Notes: a model not told the origin generated them from the sequence alone. Counted from the stretch's first letter, positions 18,529-27,714 are shown. The stretch: 64,000 bases of DNA from Clostridia bacterium (GCA_017935675.1 JAGBHE010000061.1:1-64000), one strand, 5' to 3'. Translations and numbers: made by a program.

Positions 18529-20787
18529 ATGAAATACACTGTAAAAAGGATAACGGTATTTGTTATGACTGCCGTTATAATGCTGCAGCTGTTTACTTTT
18601 CCTGCTGCGGCAAGGGGCGGCAAAGGCTTCGGCTTTTCAATTATCACGGATAACGAAAACAATATTCTTCAATATTCCGAATCACTGTCCCTTACTGGAA
18701 GATTTTCAAATATGACAGATAATGAGATGTACGTGCAGCTTGAGGCGGGGGTATCCGACCATTACGGAAAAACGCTGTGGACTGACAGCTGCAGCGTAAG
18801 GGTAGGCGCAAATACAATGCTTACAAAGCCCATAACACCGAAAAATATTTCAACAGGTCTTTATAATATTTGGGGAACGGTAACGGCAGATGGAATTTCA
18901 CAGGAATTTTCAACAGATTTTTTTGTCAGAGGCTCAGGAACAAATGATCCTGATATCGGTGTATGCACTCATTTTGCTTTTAAAAACCATACAGTGACAA
19001 ATGACGATGTATTAAATGCACAAAGAGCCGGGTTTTCCATGATTCGGGATGAATGCTGGTGGGGTGATGTGGAAACAAAAAAAGGAGTCATGGCAATCCC
19101 CATGAAGGTCAGCGCATATGTGGATTTCGCAAATAATAACGGCATAGAGGTTCTTATGCCGCTTAACTACTGCAACAGATTTTACTGCGACGTGGTTGAG
19201 TCGGGAAAGTATGCCGGGGATTATAAAATGCCGTATACAGACCTGCAGATAGAGGCATACGCATCATACTGCGCATTTGTGGCGAAATCCTTTAAGGGCA
19301 GAGTTAAATACTTTGAAATATGGAATGAGCCGGACGGTCTTGATTATAATCATGATCTGAACAATACCGGAACGCCGGAAAATTATGCAAGGCTTTTAAA
19401 GGCGGCATATGAAGCAATAAAGGCGGTTAATCCCGAGGCATATGTTCTTGGTGTCAGCGGTGCGGGAGCGTCTCAGAGCGTGTGGTTTATAAAACGCGTG
19501 CTTGCGGCAGGCGGCGGAGCGTATATGGACGCTTTAAGCGTTCATCCGTATATATGGACCCGCTCACCCCTTGACGAGGTAAACAAAACCTTTGAGTCGG
19601 AAATAACGAGTATTACCGACGCTATGGAGCAGTATGGAATAAAAAAGCCGGTCTGGGCAACAGAGGCGGGATATTCCTCCGGTGTAATGTCAGACGGAAG
19701 CGTATGGCGCAGCGAGGAGCAGGCGGGAGCATACGATGTGAGAACATGTCTTTTAAATAAGGCTGACGGACGTGTTGACAAGCTGTTTATATATGAACTG
19801 AAAAACAGGGATGAAGGCAGCGAACCGGCTAATAATATGGGAATATTGGACACGAAAGGAAAGCCGAGAAAAGGATATTATATGCTGTCCGCATACAACA
19901 GCTTTATAAACGGAACCGTATATGATGAAAAATATGTATGGAATGTAAAGAGCAGTGCCGAAAAGGAGACCTCCGACGACGACGGCGTAAGATACAGCGG
20001 ATACAGTATTTACCGCTTCAGGGATGATAATAAAGACGTTTTTGTTATGTGGACAAAGGGCGGAGATGAATATACGGCGCGGCTTAAAAAAAGCTCAGAC
20101 AAGCTTTCGGCAAGCCTGAGCGGAAACAATGATTTAATGATTGATTTGACAGCGGATAATGCCGGAAGACAGATAAATATGTATGACGCATACGGCAATG
20201 ATATAACGGGCAGCTCCTTTAAGCTTGATTTTAAGCCCGTATATGTGGTATGCACAGAGCCTGAAAGAGCAGACAGCTATACCTTGTCCACAGACGGAGA
20301 AAACGTTATTATACGCGGCGTTTCGAAAAACAGCGGTAAAAATATCACAGTTGAAGCTGTAAGCGGTGAAAAGACGGTTTATATTGACCAGGCATCCCCC
20401 GATGCAGACGGAAACTATGAATTTTCCTTTAAGCTGCCCGATGAAAAGCTGTGCAGAATCAGCTTTTATGACGGCACTGCCGTAAATAAAAGGCAGGTTA
20501 ATCCAAACGCTGTGCTGACCTTATATAAAAACGGCAGTGAAACAGACGCGTTAAAGGGTCTGAAAAAAGGCGATGTAATAAAGGTAAGCGCTGAGCTTGC
20601 AGGCATCGGCCTGCAGGCAATGATTGCAGGAGGAGTTTATGAAAACGGAAGGCTTAAGAGAGTATGCGGCGGGGATGTACAATCGGGAAAAGCAGAGATA
20701 GAGCTTGGTGTTATGTCAGATAATGAAAATGTCATGATTTTTTTGATGACGGATAAGCTTAAGCCGTTAATCAATAAATTTGAATGA
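18529..20787 (+). CDS. Secreted clan GH-A glycoside hydrolase
   Basis: This is a 752-residue exported enzyme with a signal peptide of about 26 residues and an N-terminal beta domain. A (beta/alpha)8 catalytic domain follows, with acid/base E267 in FEIWNEPDG and nucleophile E379 in VWATEAGYSS. It shares overall plan and motif spacing (112 versus 104 residues between the glutamates) with the protein at 12555, so the two are probably paralogues acting on related linkages. The C-terminal 200 residues are beta-rich, without a recognisable anchoring domain. Substrate family is uncertain (GH39-like). Confidence 0.85.
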   Translation: MKYTVKRITVFVMTAVIMLQLFTFPAAARGGKGFGFSIITDNENNILQYSESLSLTGRFSNMTDNEMYVQLEAGVSDHYGKTLWTDSCSVRVGANTMLTKPITPKNISTGLYNIWGTVTADGISQEFSTDFFVRGSGTNDPDIGVCTHFAFKNHTVTNDDVLNAQRAGFSMIRDECWWGDVETKKGVMAIPMKVSAYVDFANNNGIEVLMPLNYCNRFYCDVVESGKYAGDYKMPYTDLQIEAYASYCAFVAKSFKGRVKYFEIWNEPDGLDYNHDLNNTGTPENYARLLKAAYEAIKAVNPEAYVLGVSGAGASQSVWFIKRVLAAGGGAYMDALSVHPYIWTRSPLDEVNKTFESEITSITDAMEQYGIKKPVWATEAGYSSGVMSDGSVWRSEEQAGAYDVRTCLLNKADGRVDKLFIYELKNRDEGSEPANNMGILDTKGKPRKGYYMLSAYNSFINGTVYDEKYVWNVKSSAEKETSDDDGVRYSGYSIYRFRDDNKDVFVMWTKGGDEYTARLKKSSDKLSASLSGNNDLMIDLTADNAGRQINMYDAYGNDITGSSFKLDFKPVYVVCTEPERADSYTLSTDGENVIIRGVSKNSGKNITVEAVSGEKTVYIDQASPDADGNYEFSFKLPDEKLCRISFYDGTAVNKRQVNPNAVLTLYKNGSETDALKGLKKGDVIKVSAELAGIGLQAMIAGGVYENGRLKRVCGGDVQSGKAEIELGVMSDNENVMIFLMTDKLKPLINKFE

Positions 20788-20825
20788 GAGAGCAGATTTA
20801 AAATATTTGCAGAGAGGTGCAAGGA

Positions 20826-22460
20826 ATGAAAAAATACTTATTTTTTACAGTACTGGCAGCAATGCTGCTGATGTCTCTGACATCGGCCTTGGGAGCGGCT
20901 GTAAGCGAGGATTACGATACGGGGTATATTACCGTTACCGGAGAAACGCAGACGGATATGCTTCTTGGTATTCAGGTATTAACGCCGGGAAACGAATGGA
21001 AGGATTTTGTAGCTGAAAAGAATAAAAGGTCAATGGTTGTTTATAATGACCAGATTGTGACCGGGGACTGCAAATATGAGCTGATCTTTGCGATAAACGG
21101 TGAAAGCGGTACATATAAAATATATATTGTTCCGTCTGAGGGTGAAATGGAATGTATAGATTTTAGGTATATCAGTCCTCGGGATTATACAAATTTTCTC
21201 GAAAGGCTGAATGCTGCGGCAGCATCGTCAGATTCAGACAGCTTTTATAATGAAATAGTTTCGAATGAGGGATATTTCGGAACAGATTTTGATAAGCTGA
21301 AGGCAGAAATTGATTTTAAACAGGCAATGAACATGTTCTGTGAGTATGTAAAATCATCTCCCCTGAAGAGTGAAAATGAAATTAAGCCGAATACAGCATA
21401 TAATGCGTACATTGCAATTGAAGCTGCACAGGAGGGAAAGCTGAAGCTTCTCAGGGAATATGCGTATAACCTGCCCCGCATGGGGGCGCTTGACAAATGG
21501 CTGAGTCTTATTTTTGACAAGCCGGAGGCTTTGGAGCATATGCAGTCTGTTTTAAATTCATTAAAGCCCCGGAATGTAAATGAGCTGAGTGATGATATGA
21601 CCGAAGCTGTTGTTCTTTCGATTGTAAAGTATCCCGGAGGCTATGAAAATACTGTAAAAATAATAAATGAATTTAAAAGCTTTCTTGATATAGAAACGGT
21701 AACCACCGCAGCCTGCAGAAAAATTTCCGGAAATGGGTATATGACGAAGGAGCAGCTTAAAAATGCCCTTGAAGCTCCTGAAAGCAGCGGTACTTCGGGC
21801 GGAACCGGGGGAACCGGAGGAAAGGGCGGAAGCGGCGGAAGTAAATTACTGTCAGGCGGAAGCATTCCGGAGATAAAATATTCGCCGGGCGAAAATGCGG
21901 ATAAGGAAGAAAAAAAGATTTTCATACCCTTTGAAGACATTTACAGCGTGCAATGGGCGCGTGAAGCAATTACGGCTCTTTATGATAAGAAACTGATAAA
22001 CGGAAGGACCGAAACAAGATTCTATCCGGATGACAGTATAACACGTGAGGAATTTGTAAAAATGATAGTCAGCGCCGCAGGGCTTGAGCAGGATTTTCAA
22101 TCGGATAGGTTTGAAGACGTACCTGCCGATGCGTGGTACAGAGGATATGTAAATGCCGCATTCAGAAACGGTCTTATTACAGGTACAGATGACAAAACCT
22201 TCGGCAGCGGACAAAATATAACGCGTCAGGATATGGCTGTGATTATATATAATGCCATGAAAATTAAGCCGGAGGAAAAATCATCCGGGACCTTCAGTGA
22301 CGGGGCTGATATTTCCGGTTATGCAAGGGAAGCGGTAAGCAGACTGTCCGGCTGCGGTATAATCAACGGAACTGACGGCGGCAGGTTTGAACCCCTTAGC
22401 TGTGCCACAAGAGCTCAGGCGGCAAAGATGCTTTACGGAGCTTTAAAATATATGGAATAA
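20826..22460 (+). CDS. S-layer homology protein (C-terminal SLH)
   Basis: This is about a 544-residue exported protein. The signal peptide (to about residue 25) is followed by a small beta domain and a helical region of about 200 residues. A glycine-rich linker (GGTGGTGGKGG) then leads to three SLH repeats over the last 170 residues, marked by ITREEFVKMI, DVPADAWYRGYVNAA and NITRQDMAVII. SLH triplets bind pyruvylated secondary wall polymer, so the protein is displayed at the cell surface. The N-terminal role is unknown. The ATG at 20826 is preferred over a GTG at 20817 because AGAGAGGTG then sits at correct spacing. Confidence 0.87.
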   Translation: MKKYLFFTVLAAMLLMSLTSALGAAVSEDYDTGYITVTGETQTDMLLGIQVLTPGNEWKDFVAEKNKRSMVVYNDQIVTGDCKYELIFAINGESGTYKIYIVPSEGEMECIDFRYISPRDYTNFLERLNAAAASSDSDSFYNEIVSNEGYFGTDFDKLKAEIDFKQAMNMFCEYVKSSPLKSENEIKPNTAYNAYIAIEAAQEGKLKLLREYAYNLPRMGALDKWLSLIFDKPEALEHMQSVLNSLKPRNVNELSDDMTEAVVLSIVKYPGGYENTVKIINEFKSFLDIETVTTAACRKISGNGYMTKEQLKNALEAPESSGTSGGTGGTGGKGGSGGSKLLSGGSIPEIKYSPGENADKEEKKIFIPFEDIYSVQWAREAITALYDKKLINGRTETRFYPDDSITREEFVKMIVSAAGLEQDFQSDRFEDVPADAWYRGYVNAAFRNGLITGTDDKTFGSGQNITRQDMAVIIYNAMKIKPEEKSSGTFSDGADISGYAREAVSRLSGCGIINGTDGGRFEPLSCATRAQAAKMLYGALKYME

Positions 22461-22473
22461 TCGGAGGTAAAAA

Positions 22474-25017
22474 ATGCGTAGATTTTTATTAATGTTTATA
22501 AGCTTCAGCATGGCTTTGGGCATGACGGTATTACCGGCGGGGGCGGACAGCGTCAGTGCGGCACGGAGCGAGGCTGTTGATGAAGCAGTTTCCTTGCTTG
22601 CTGCCCTTGATATTTTAAGTGACGGGGATTTTTTAACCTTTGAGTCCGAAAGAAAAATAACAAGAGGAGAATTTGCATGTCTTGCGGCTGAACTTGCCGG
22701 TGATATAAATATCGGTCCTGCAATGTATTTTTACGATGTTCCGGAAAATCATTATGCGTATGAAGCAGTTTCTCTGCTGGCGTCTTTAAATATTGTAAAC
22801 GGCGTTGAGGATAAGCGTTACAGACCGGACGAATTGATGGGTATAAACGCCGCATATACAATTTTAACCAGGCTCCTGTCTTATGAAAGATATGCCGAGG
22901 TATGCGGCGGTTATCCGTCGGGATATATTGCTGCGGCACAGAAGCTAAAGCTTTCAAAGGGAGTGGCTTCCGGTGAATATATTACCATGGGTGACGCCGC
23001 CGTACTGCTTAAAAATACGCTCTTGGCGGAAACAATGGATTTTGAGAGCATGAGCGGCAATGACATCACATATAAGGGAAGCGGAGAATCGCTTTTAACA
23101 AGAAGCTTTGATTCGTATTATAACACCGGCAGCGTTACGGCTGTCAGGGATATGGGCATTTACGGAAGTAAAAATCTCAGTGACGGGGAAATTGAAGTTG
23201 ACGGAATTTTATATGAAACCGGAGAACAGAATTTAAGCGGCTTTTTCGGAAGACGCGTGAAATATGTTTATACAGAGAAAAAAAAGGACGAAAGAAAAAT
23301 TATCTGGATGAGGGATGAAGGGAAAAACGCGGTTATTTCTTTTTTTTCGGACGGGGAAAACTGTACCTTTGATAAAAATTCGATGAAGTTAAGTTACTAT
23401 AATGAAGACGGAAAAGACGAGGATGCAATAATCGCGGAAAATGCCACGGTAATATATAACGGTGAAAATTATTCCGGAGACATAAGCGAGGTATTTTCAG
23501 ATACAAAAAGCGAAATAACACTTATTTCAGAGGAAAATTCATCCCGGTACGGTGTGGTTATCGTTACATCATATATTACGGTTAAAGCTGACGCAGTGGA
23601 TTATGATAACGAAATTATATACGGAGATAATCGGGAGGCGTATGATTTTTCAAAGGGAAATATATATATCTATGATGAATACATGCAGAAAATACGGTTT
23701 TCCGATATTGCGAACAATGATATTGTCAATATTTCCATATCCGTATCCGGAGAAAATATTAAAGCAATAATAAGCAGAAATACTGTAAGCGGAAAAATCT
23801 CCGAAATTTCACAGGACGGTGGTTATTACAATATAAAAATAGATAATAAGCTCTATAAATACGGCGGAAGCAACACTTCGTTATTAAAAACCGGAAATTT
23901 CGTAACCCTTTATCTTGACTCTTTTTTATACGTACATGAAATTGACATAACACAGTCTGAGAGCAGCTTTGCATATATTATCAGAGTTTCGTGGGATACG
24001 GATATTGACGGGCTTGTGTTTAAAATACTCGCGGAGGACGGCGAAGTTATGCTGCGTAGGGCGGCAAATAAAATAAGTATTGACGGCAAGAGCTGTACCG
24101 GCAGTGAAAATGATATAAAGGCAATGGATGAGCTGTGTCATCAGCTTGTTATTTTAAAAACAAATACAGATGGGGAAATTATTAAAATAGACACGGTGAA
24201 CGGAACCAATCTGTATCGTGACCAGGAACGCCGAACAGTGCTTTATAAGGGCAACAGCAGAAAGCTCGGCACCAAAATAATTATGAATTCACAGACAAAG
24301 GTGTTTTCGGTTCCGGCAGATGATAATATTGACACTGCGGACGAAAGTGAGTTCGCCGTGAAAAAATACACTGATTTTTCAAATGATACACAATATAATG
24401 CGGAGTCATACATGACTGAGAACAAGCCGGGAGATTTTGCAGATGCGGTGCTTGTTCACGGCTATGATTGGGGAGCGGGCACAATTTCAACGGCATGCTT
24501 GCTTATTGAAAATATAACCTCGGTATTTAATGAGGAGGAAAATACGGCGGTAAGCTGTATCGAGGGATATCAGGGTACAAAAGCGGTGCGGCTTGTCTGC
24601 GACCCCTCCTGCGATGTTTCCGGATACCTGCCCGGTGATGCGGTAACTATCAAGGTAAATAACGGCGGTCAGGTCAAGGACATAAATTTGGTATACAGAA
24701 TCGGAATGACAGTTGACGGGTCAAATTACGGAAATACTTTTAATGCACCAAGAAGAATCCTGATTGTAAGAGCAAATGACAGGATAAATTCGCTTGTAAA
24801 GGTAGGCTATGAATCCGGCGGAAGCTTTGATGAAGTATTTGACTTAAACGGCGCACCCATCCTGGTTTTCGATTCCTCCGTCAGCAAGGGAGAAAAAATC
24901 AGAAAGGGCTCGTATGCCGATGCTCTGACATATAAAACAGCAGGAGATAACTGTTCTGTTATGCTGATACAAAAAAGCTATGAGGATACAAAGCTTGTTA
25001 TAATATACAAGCAATAA
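22474..25017 (+). CDS. Large exported protein with N-terminal SLH repeats
   Basis: This is an 847-residue exported protein. The signal peptide is followed by an SLH block at about residues 35-190 (KITRGEFACLAAELAG, DVPENHYAYEAVSLLASLNIV) and then more than 600 residues of acidic beta-rich sequence of unknown fold. It is paralogous to the 906-residue protein at 46998. Both have the same SLH block, a YPSGY motif, and a similar module after it (VDGILYETGEQNLSG here, IGGVIYDKGSTNAGD there). In each case it directly follows a gene for a C-terminal-SLH protein. A structural role in the S-layer or an enzyme scaffold is possible; no catalytic motif is seen. Confidence 0.8.
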   Translation: MRRFLLMFISFSMALGMTVLPAGADSVSAARSEAVDEAVSLLAALDILSDGDFLTFESERKITRGEFACLAAELAGDINIGPAMYFYDVPENHYAYEAVSLLASLNIVNGVEDKRYRPDELMGINAAYTILTRLLSYERYAEVCGGYPSGYIAAAQKLKLSKGVASGEYITMGDAAVLLKNTLLAETMDFESMSGNDITYKGSGESLLTRSFDSYYNTGSVTAVRDMGIYGSKNLSDGEIEVDGILYETGEQNLSGFFGRRVKYVYTEKKKDERKIIWMRDEGKNAVISFFSDGENCTFDKNSMKLSYYNEDGKDEDAIIAENATVIYNGENYSGDISEVFSDTKSEITLISEENSSRYGVVIVTSYITVKADAVDYDNEIIYGDNREAYDFSKGNIYIYDEYMQKIRFSDIANNDIVNISISVSGENIKAIISRNTVSGKISEISQDGGYYNIKIDNKLYKYGGSNTSLLKTGNFVTLYLDSFLYVHEIDITQSESSFAYIIRVSWDTDIDGLVFKILAEDGEVMLRRAANKISIDGKSCTGSENDIKAMDELCHQLVILKTNTDGEIIKIDTVNGTNLYRDQERRTVLYKGNSRKLGTKIIMNSQTKVFSVPADDNIDTADESEFAVKKYTDFSNDTQYNAESYMTENKPGDFADAVLVHGYDWGAGTISTACLLIENITSVFNEEENTAVSCIEGYQGTKAVRLVCDPSCDVSGYLPGDAVTIKVNNGGQVKDINLVYRIGMTVDGSNYGNTFNAPRRILIVRANDRINSLVKVGYESGGSFDEVFDLNGAPILVFDSSVSKGEKIRKGSYADALTYKTAGDNCSVMLIQKSYEDTKLVIIYKQ

Positions 25018-25049
25018 AACCCGCGCAAAAACGGGTGGCACTTAGAGGG

Positions 25050-25067
25050 ACACTGTTAAGACAGTAA
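25050..25067 (+). repeat. 18-bp inverted repeat, left copy
   Basis: The 18-mer ACACTGTTAAGACAGTAA is present here, and its exact reverse complement is at 32663-32680. It is itself a small hairpin (ACTGT/ACAGT). The two copies bracket the block of accessory genes that ends in a broken serine recombinase. Confidence 0.7.
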
Positions 25068-25093
25068 GGTAAATTGTCTGTCAAGCAGGATTT

Positions 25094-25130
25094 AAAATAG
25101 CGTATCATCAAAAAAATGATACGCTATTTT
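25094..25130 (+). terminator. Terminator after the first SLH/hydrolase run
   Basis: A 15-bp perfect stem, AAAATAGCGTATCAT (25094-25108) with ATGATACGCTATTTT (25116-25130), encloses a 7-nt loop and is followed by T residues. It would end the plus-strand run whose last gene stops at 25017. Confidence 0.88.
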
Positions 25131-25287
25131 TCTATGCCAATATGTCACGCAATAGTGGAACAGATGTCCGCATTTTAGGGACATTTTGAATTTGTAAAAC
25201 CGCATAAACACTCACTTTTTGATGTGTGAAATGTCTATAAACATAGGGGGTACGTATAGTTATATTCTATCCCCTAAAAATGCGGTT

Positions 25288-25620
25288 CTAAATGTCCACT
25301 TTTCTATTCTTATAATTCTCGCCCCACGCTTTCATTGAGTCAAGTATAGGACGCAAAGTTTTACCTAAGTCCGACAGGGCATATTCAACTCTCGGCGGAA
25401 CTTCGGGAAAAACCGTTCTTGTTATAATTCCATCCGCCTCCATCGAACGCAAACTGTCCGTCAGCACCTTTTGACTAATTCCCTCTAAGGATTTTTGCAA
25501 CTCATTAAAACGCCAAGGTCTTTCAAGTAAATTTCTAATTATAAGCAATTTCCATTTGCTGCCGATAAGCTGTACAGTAGTCGCAACGGGGCAAGTAGGA
25601 AGCTCGTCTTTTGTCAGCAT
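25288..25620 (-). CDS. HxlR-family transcriptional regulator
   Basis: This is a 110-residue winged-helix regulator of the HxlR/MarR-like DUF24 family. The hallmark N-terminal cysteine is Cys10 in LPTCPV. The recognition region includes LIGSKWKLLIIRNLL and RFNELQKSLEGISQKVLTDSLR, with the wing at PPRVEYALSDLG. Characterised members (YodB, HypR) sense electrophiles or oxidants through this cysteine and bind short palindromes. AGGAGG lies eight bases before the ATG. The gene diverges from the ACGx peptide operon. The spacer holds two GTAAC-type palindromes, so it very likely controls both directions. Confidence 0.93.
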   Translation of the reverse strand: MLTKDELPTCPVATTVQLIGSKWKLLIIRNLLERPWRFNELQKSLEGISQKVLTDSLRSMEADGIITRTVFPEVPPRVEYALSDLGKTLRPILDSMKAWGENYKNRKVDI

Positions 25621-25655
25621 ATAAATATCCTCCTTTTCAATACATCATTTTTGAA

Positions 25656-25681
25656 TGTAACACTATTTTTTAAATGTTACA
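25656..25681. promoter_or_regulatory. Palindromic operator in the hxlR-type leader
   Basis: TGTAACA (25656-25662) and TGTTACA (25675-25681) form a dyad just downstream of the -10 box of the HxlR-type gene. This position suits autorepression. A second GTTAC/GTAAC dyad lies at 25738-25755. Confidence 0.65.
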
Positions 25682-25684
25682 TTT

Positions 25685-25713
25685 ATTATAATATACATTG
25701 ACAACAAAGTCAA
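25685..25713 (-). promoter_or_regulatory. Promoter of the HxlR-type gene
   Basis: On the minus strand, TTGACT (25708-25713) and a perfect TATAAT (25685-25690) are separated by 17 bp, followed immediately by the 25656-25681 operator. Confidence 0.82.
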
Positions 25714-25737
25714 CAGGAATCCGCATATTTCCGCATT

Positions 25738-25755
25738 AGTTACAAAAAAGTAACT
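25738..25755. promoter_or_regulatory. Palindromic operator upstream of the peptide operon
   Basis: AGTTAC (25738-25743) and GTAACT (25750-25755) flank six A residues, 21 bp before the -35 of the plus-strand promoter. It shares the GTAAC half-site with the dyad at 25656-25681 and is a probable binding site of the divergent HxlR-type regulator. Confidence 0.6.
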
Positions 25756-25776
25756 ATCTAATAAAAAAGTGCGTAC

Positions 25777-25805
25777 TTGTTTTTAGGAAAACAGAATGGT
25801 AAAAT
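25777..25805 (+). promoter_or_regulatory. Promoter of the ACGx peptide operon
   Basis: TTGTTT (25777-25782) and TAAAAT (25800-25805) are separated by exactly 17 bp, about 55 bp before the peptide start codon. Confidence 0.7.
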
Positions 25806-25859
25806 ATGATTACAGAGATGAGATACCGCTCTGAATAATATTTTTAGGAGGTCTTTATT

Positions 25860-26036
25860 ATGGCATTATCAAATGTAGCGGCTTGGAATGATGAAAAGGC
25901 AACATCAGCGTGCGGAAGTGCTTGCGGTGCGGCAGATGAGTCAAAGGAAGCGCCTGCGGCTTGCGGCGCGGCAGACGAGCCCAAAAAGGAAACTCCGTCA
26001 GCGTGCGGAAGTACTTGCGGTGCAGGCGACAAATAA
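25860..26036 (+). CDS. ACGx-repeat cysteine-rich peptide (putative RiPP precursor)
   Basis: This is a 58-residue peptide with a short leader (MALSNVAAWNDEK) followed by three Ala-Cys-Gly blocks: ACGSACGA, ACGA and ACGSTCGA. Its five cysteines (18, 22, 35, 49, 53) all sit in ACG triplets, separated by acidic/lysine spacers. A TAGGAGGT ribosome binding site lies eight bases upstream, and a strong promoter is at 25777-25805. Cysteine-rich peptides of this pattern are known as ACGX-repeat peptides, encoded beside a dedicated radical SAM/SPASM protein. The next gene encodes exactly such an enzyme. The modified product and its activity are unknown. Export or protease genes are not seen nearby. Confidence 0.85.
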   Translation: MALSNVAAWNDEKATSACGSACGAADESKEAPAACGAADEPKKETPSACGSTCGAGDK

Positions 26037-26042
26037 TCCTAA

Positions 26043-26069
26043 ATGCTCCCGATACCATATCGGGAGCAT
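26043..26069 (+). other. Intercistronic hairpin between peptide and radical SAM genes
   Basis: A perfect 11-bp stem (ATGCTCCCGAT at 26043-26053, ATCGGGAGCAT at 26059-26069) with a 5-nt loop starts seven bases after the peptide stop. No T-run follows. It may attenuate readthrough or protect the upstream message, giving more peptide than enzyme. Confidence 0.75.
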
Positions 26070-26102
26070 ACAAATCTTACTGAACTAAGGAGAGAATTTA
26101 TT

Positions 26103-27134
26103 ATGAAACCGTATTTTGCTTTTCAGTGGCATATTACAGATTACTGCGACCAGCGGTGCAAGCATTGTTATATATTTTCAGAGGGAAAATGCACAGACCT
26201 TTTGCATATGCCGCTTGATGGTATGAAAAAGGTTATTGCTAATTGTGAGGATATGTGCAAGCAGCTTGGGCGGACACCGTATTTCTATATCACAGGCGGC
26301 GACCCGATTTTACACCCCGACTTTTGGACTTTAATGGATATTATAAAATCAAAGGGATATAAATTCACAACTATGGGTAATCCGTTTCACTTGAATGATG
26401 ATGTTTGCGAACAGTTAAAGGATTGCGGTTGTGAAAAATATCAGTTATCCATTGACGGAATGAGAGAAACACACGATATGTTCCGTAAAAAAGGCTCTTT
26501 TGACAGTACTATAAAAGCAATAAAGCATATTAAAGACGCAGGAATTAAATGTGCGATTATGTCTACGGTTTCAGATGTTAATATAAAGGAAATGCCCGAA
26601 GTTATTGACTTAGTTGTGGAAAACAAGGTTGATATTTTTGCTTTCGGACGCTATTGTCCTACGGGCGAGGAAAAGGAAATTGCAATAAAACCGCTTGAAT
26701 ACAGAGATTTTTTAGACACCTTATGGAAAAAGTATGAGCATTACAAGGCGCAGGGTGTTAAAACATACTTTAATCTAAAAGACCACCTTTGGACTTTGTA
26801 TCTGTATGAAAAAGGTATATTCAAAATTCCTGAAAGTGCAGATAAAAATATGGTTTATGACGGCTGCCACTGCGGTATATGTCACATGACTATTTTACCT
26901 AACGGCGATGTGTACGCTTGCCGACGCTTTGAAAGCAAGGTCGGAAATGTGTTTGAGGAAAGTTTAAGAGATATATTTATCGACAAAGAGGAAATATATC
27001 GTGATTTTGATAAATTTGAAAAATGTTCAAAATGCGAACTGCGCGGCTTCTGTCGCGGATGTCCTGCGGTTACATATGGTACAACAGGTAGTTTCTACGG
27101 AACAGACCCACAGTGTTGGAAAGAGGTTGAATAA
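26103..27134 (+). CDS. Radical SAM/SPASM peptide-modifying enzyme (ACGX-system type)
   Basis: This is a 343-residue radical SAM protein. The SAM-cluster cysteines are C15, C19 and C22 in CDQRCKHC near the N-terminus. The barrel includes FYITGGDPILHPDFW. The C-terminal SPASM region has cysteines in CHCGICHMTILPNG, ACRRFE, KCSKCELRGFCRGCP and a final CW. This fits enzymes that install thioether or other radical modifications on ribosomal peptides. Its obvious substrate is the ACGx peptide encoded just upstream. The ATG at 26103 has AAGGAG at good spacing, so a longer in-frame start at 26043 inside the hairpin is unlikely. The next gene starts one base after its stop. Confidence 0.92.
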   Translation: MKPYFAFQWHITDYCDQRCKHCYIFSEGKCTDLLHMPLDGMKKVIANCEDMCKQLGRTPYFYITGGDPILHPDFWTLMDIIKSKGYKFTTMGNPFHLNDDVCEQLKDCGCEKYQLSIDGMRETHDMFRKKGSFDSTIKAIKHIKDAGIKCAIMSTVSDVNIKEMPEVIDLVVENKVDIFAFGRYCPTGEEKEIAIKPLEYRDFLDTLWKKYEHYKAQGVKTYFNLKDHLWTLYLYEKGIFKIPESADKNMVYDGCHCGICHMTILPNGDVYACRRFESKVGNVFEESLRDIFIDKEEIYRDFDKFEKCSKCELRGFCRGCPAVTYGTTGSFYGTDPQCWKEVE

Positions 27135-27135
27135 T

Positions 27136-27714
27136 ATGGAGTTATTAGATATAATAAAGAAAAGGCATTCAATCCGCAAATATACGGATAAGCAAATAAG
27201 CCGTGATGATTTAGAAAAAATACTTGAAGCCGGTGTGCTTGCGCCAAACGCGGGCGGCGGTCAGCGCAGTATGCTTGTAGGTATAAGGAACAAGGAATTG
27301 ACAACAAAAATCGGTATTATGAATTTATCTAAATTTAACCGCAGTAATCTCATAGGCTCTTATGTTTCAAAGGAACAACCGAGCGTTATAGATGATACAA
27401 ATATCAAAAACGGGTTTTACGGTGCGCCGAGCGTTGCTATAATATTCGGACAGAATAATTTTATGTACCGAGAAGCAGACGCGTTCTGCTGCGCTGAAAA
27501 TATGGTTTTACAGGCAACGGAACTTGGCATTTCATCTTGTATTGTTGCGCGCGGCGCGGAAACATTTTTAAGCAATGAGGGAAAAGCATTATTGTCAAAA
27601 TGGGAAATACCTCAAAATTACAGCGCAATATGCTTTGTTATTCTCGGATATATAGACGGTGATGAGCCGCAGACCAAACCGAGAAAAGCAAACAGAATAA
27701 AGATTATTGAATGA
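27136..27714 (+). CDS. Nitroreductase-family flavoprotein
   Basis: This is a 192-residue FMN-dependent nitroreductase-family protein. It opens with the family signature ELLDIIKKRHSIRKYTDKQIS and contains the flavin-site segments VLAPNAGG and ENMVLQATELGISSC. Such enzymes reduce nitro groups, quinones or other electrophiles, and some act on peptides or amino acids. It begins one base after the radical SAM stop codon with an AGAGG site inside the preceding gene, so it belongs to the same operon. With an HxlR-type regulator upstream, a role in electrophile or redox stress, or in reducing the modified peptide, is plausible but inferred. Confidence 0.9.
   Translation: MELLDIIKKRHSIRKYTDKQISRDDLEKILEAGVLAPNAGGGQRSMLVGIRNKELTTKIGIMNLSKFNRSNLIGSYVSKEQPSVIDDTNIKNGFYGAPSVAIIFGQNNFMYREADAFCCAENMVLQATELGISSCIVARGAETFLSNEGKALLSKWEIPQNYSAICFVILGYIDGDEPQTKPRKANRIKIIE

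Noticed and set aside
25860..26036. CRISPR-like or tandem DNA repeat
   Set aside because: The repeated GCGTGCGGAAGT-type units are codons of the ACGx peptide, with a start, a ribosome binding site and a stop.
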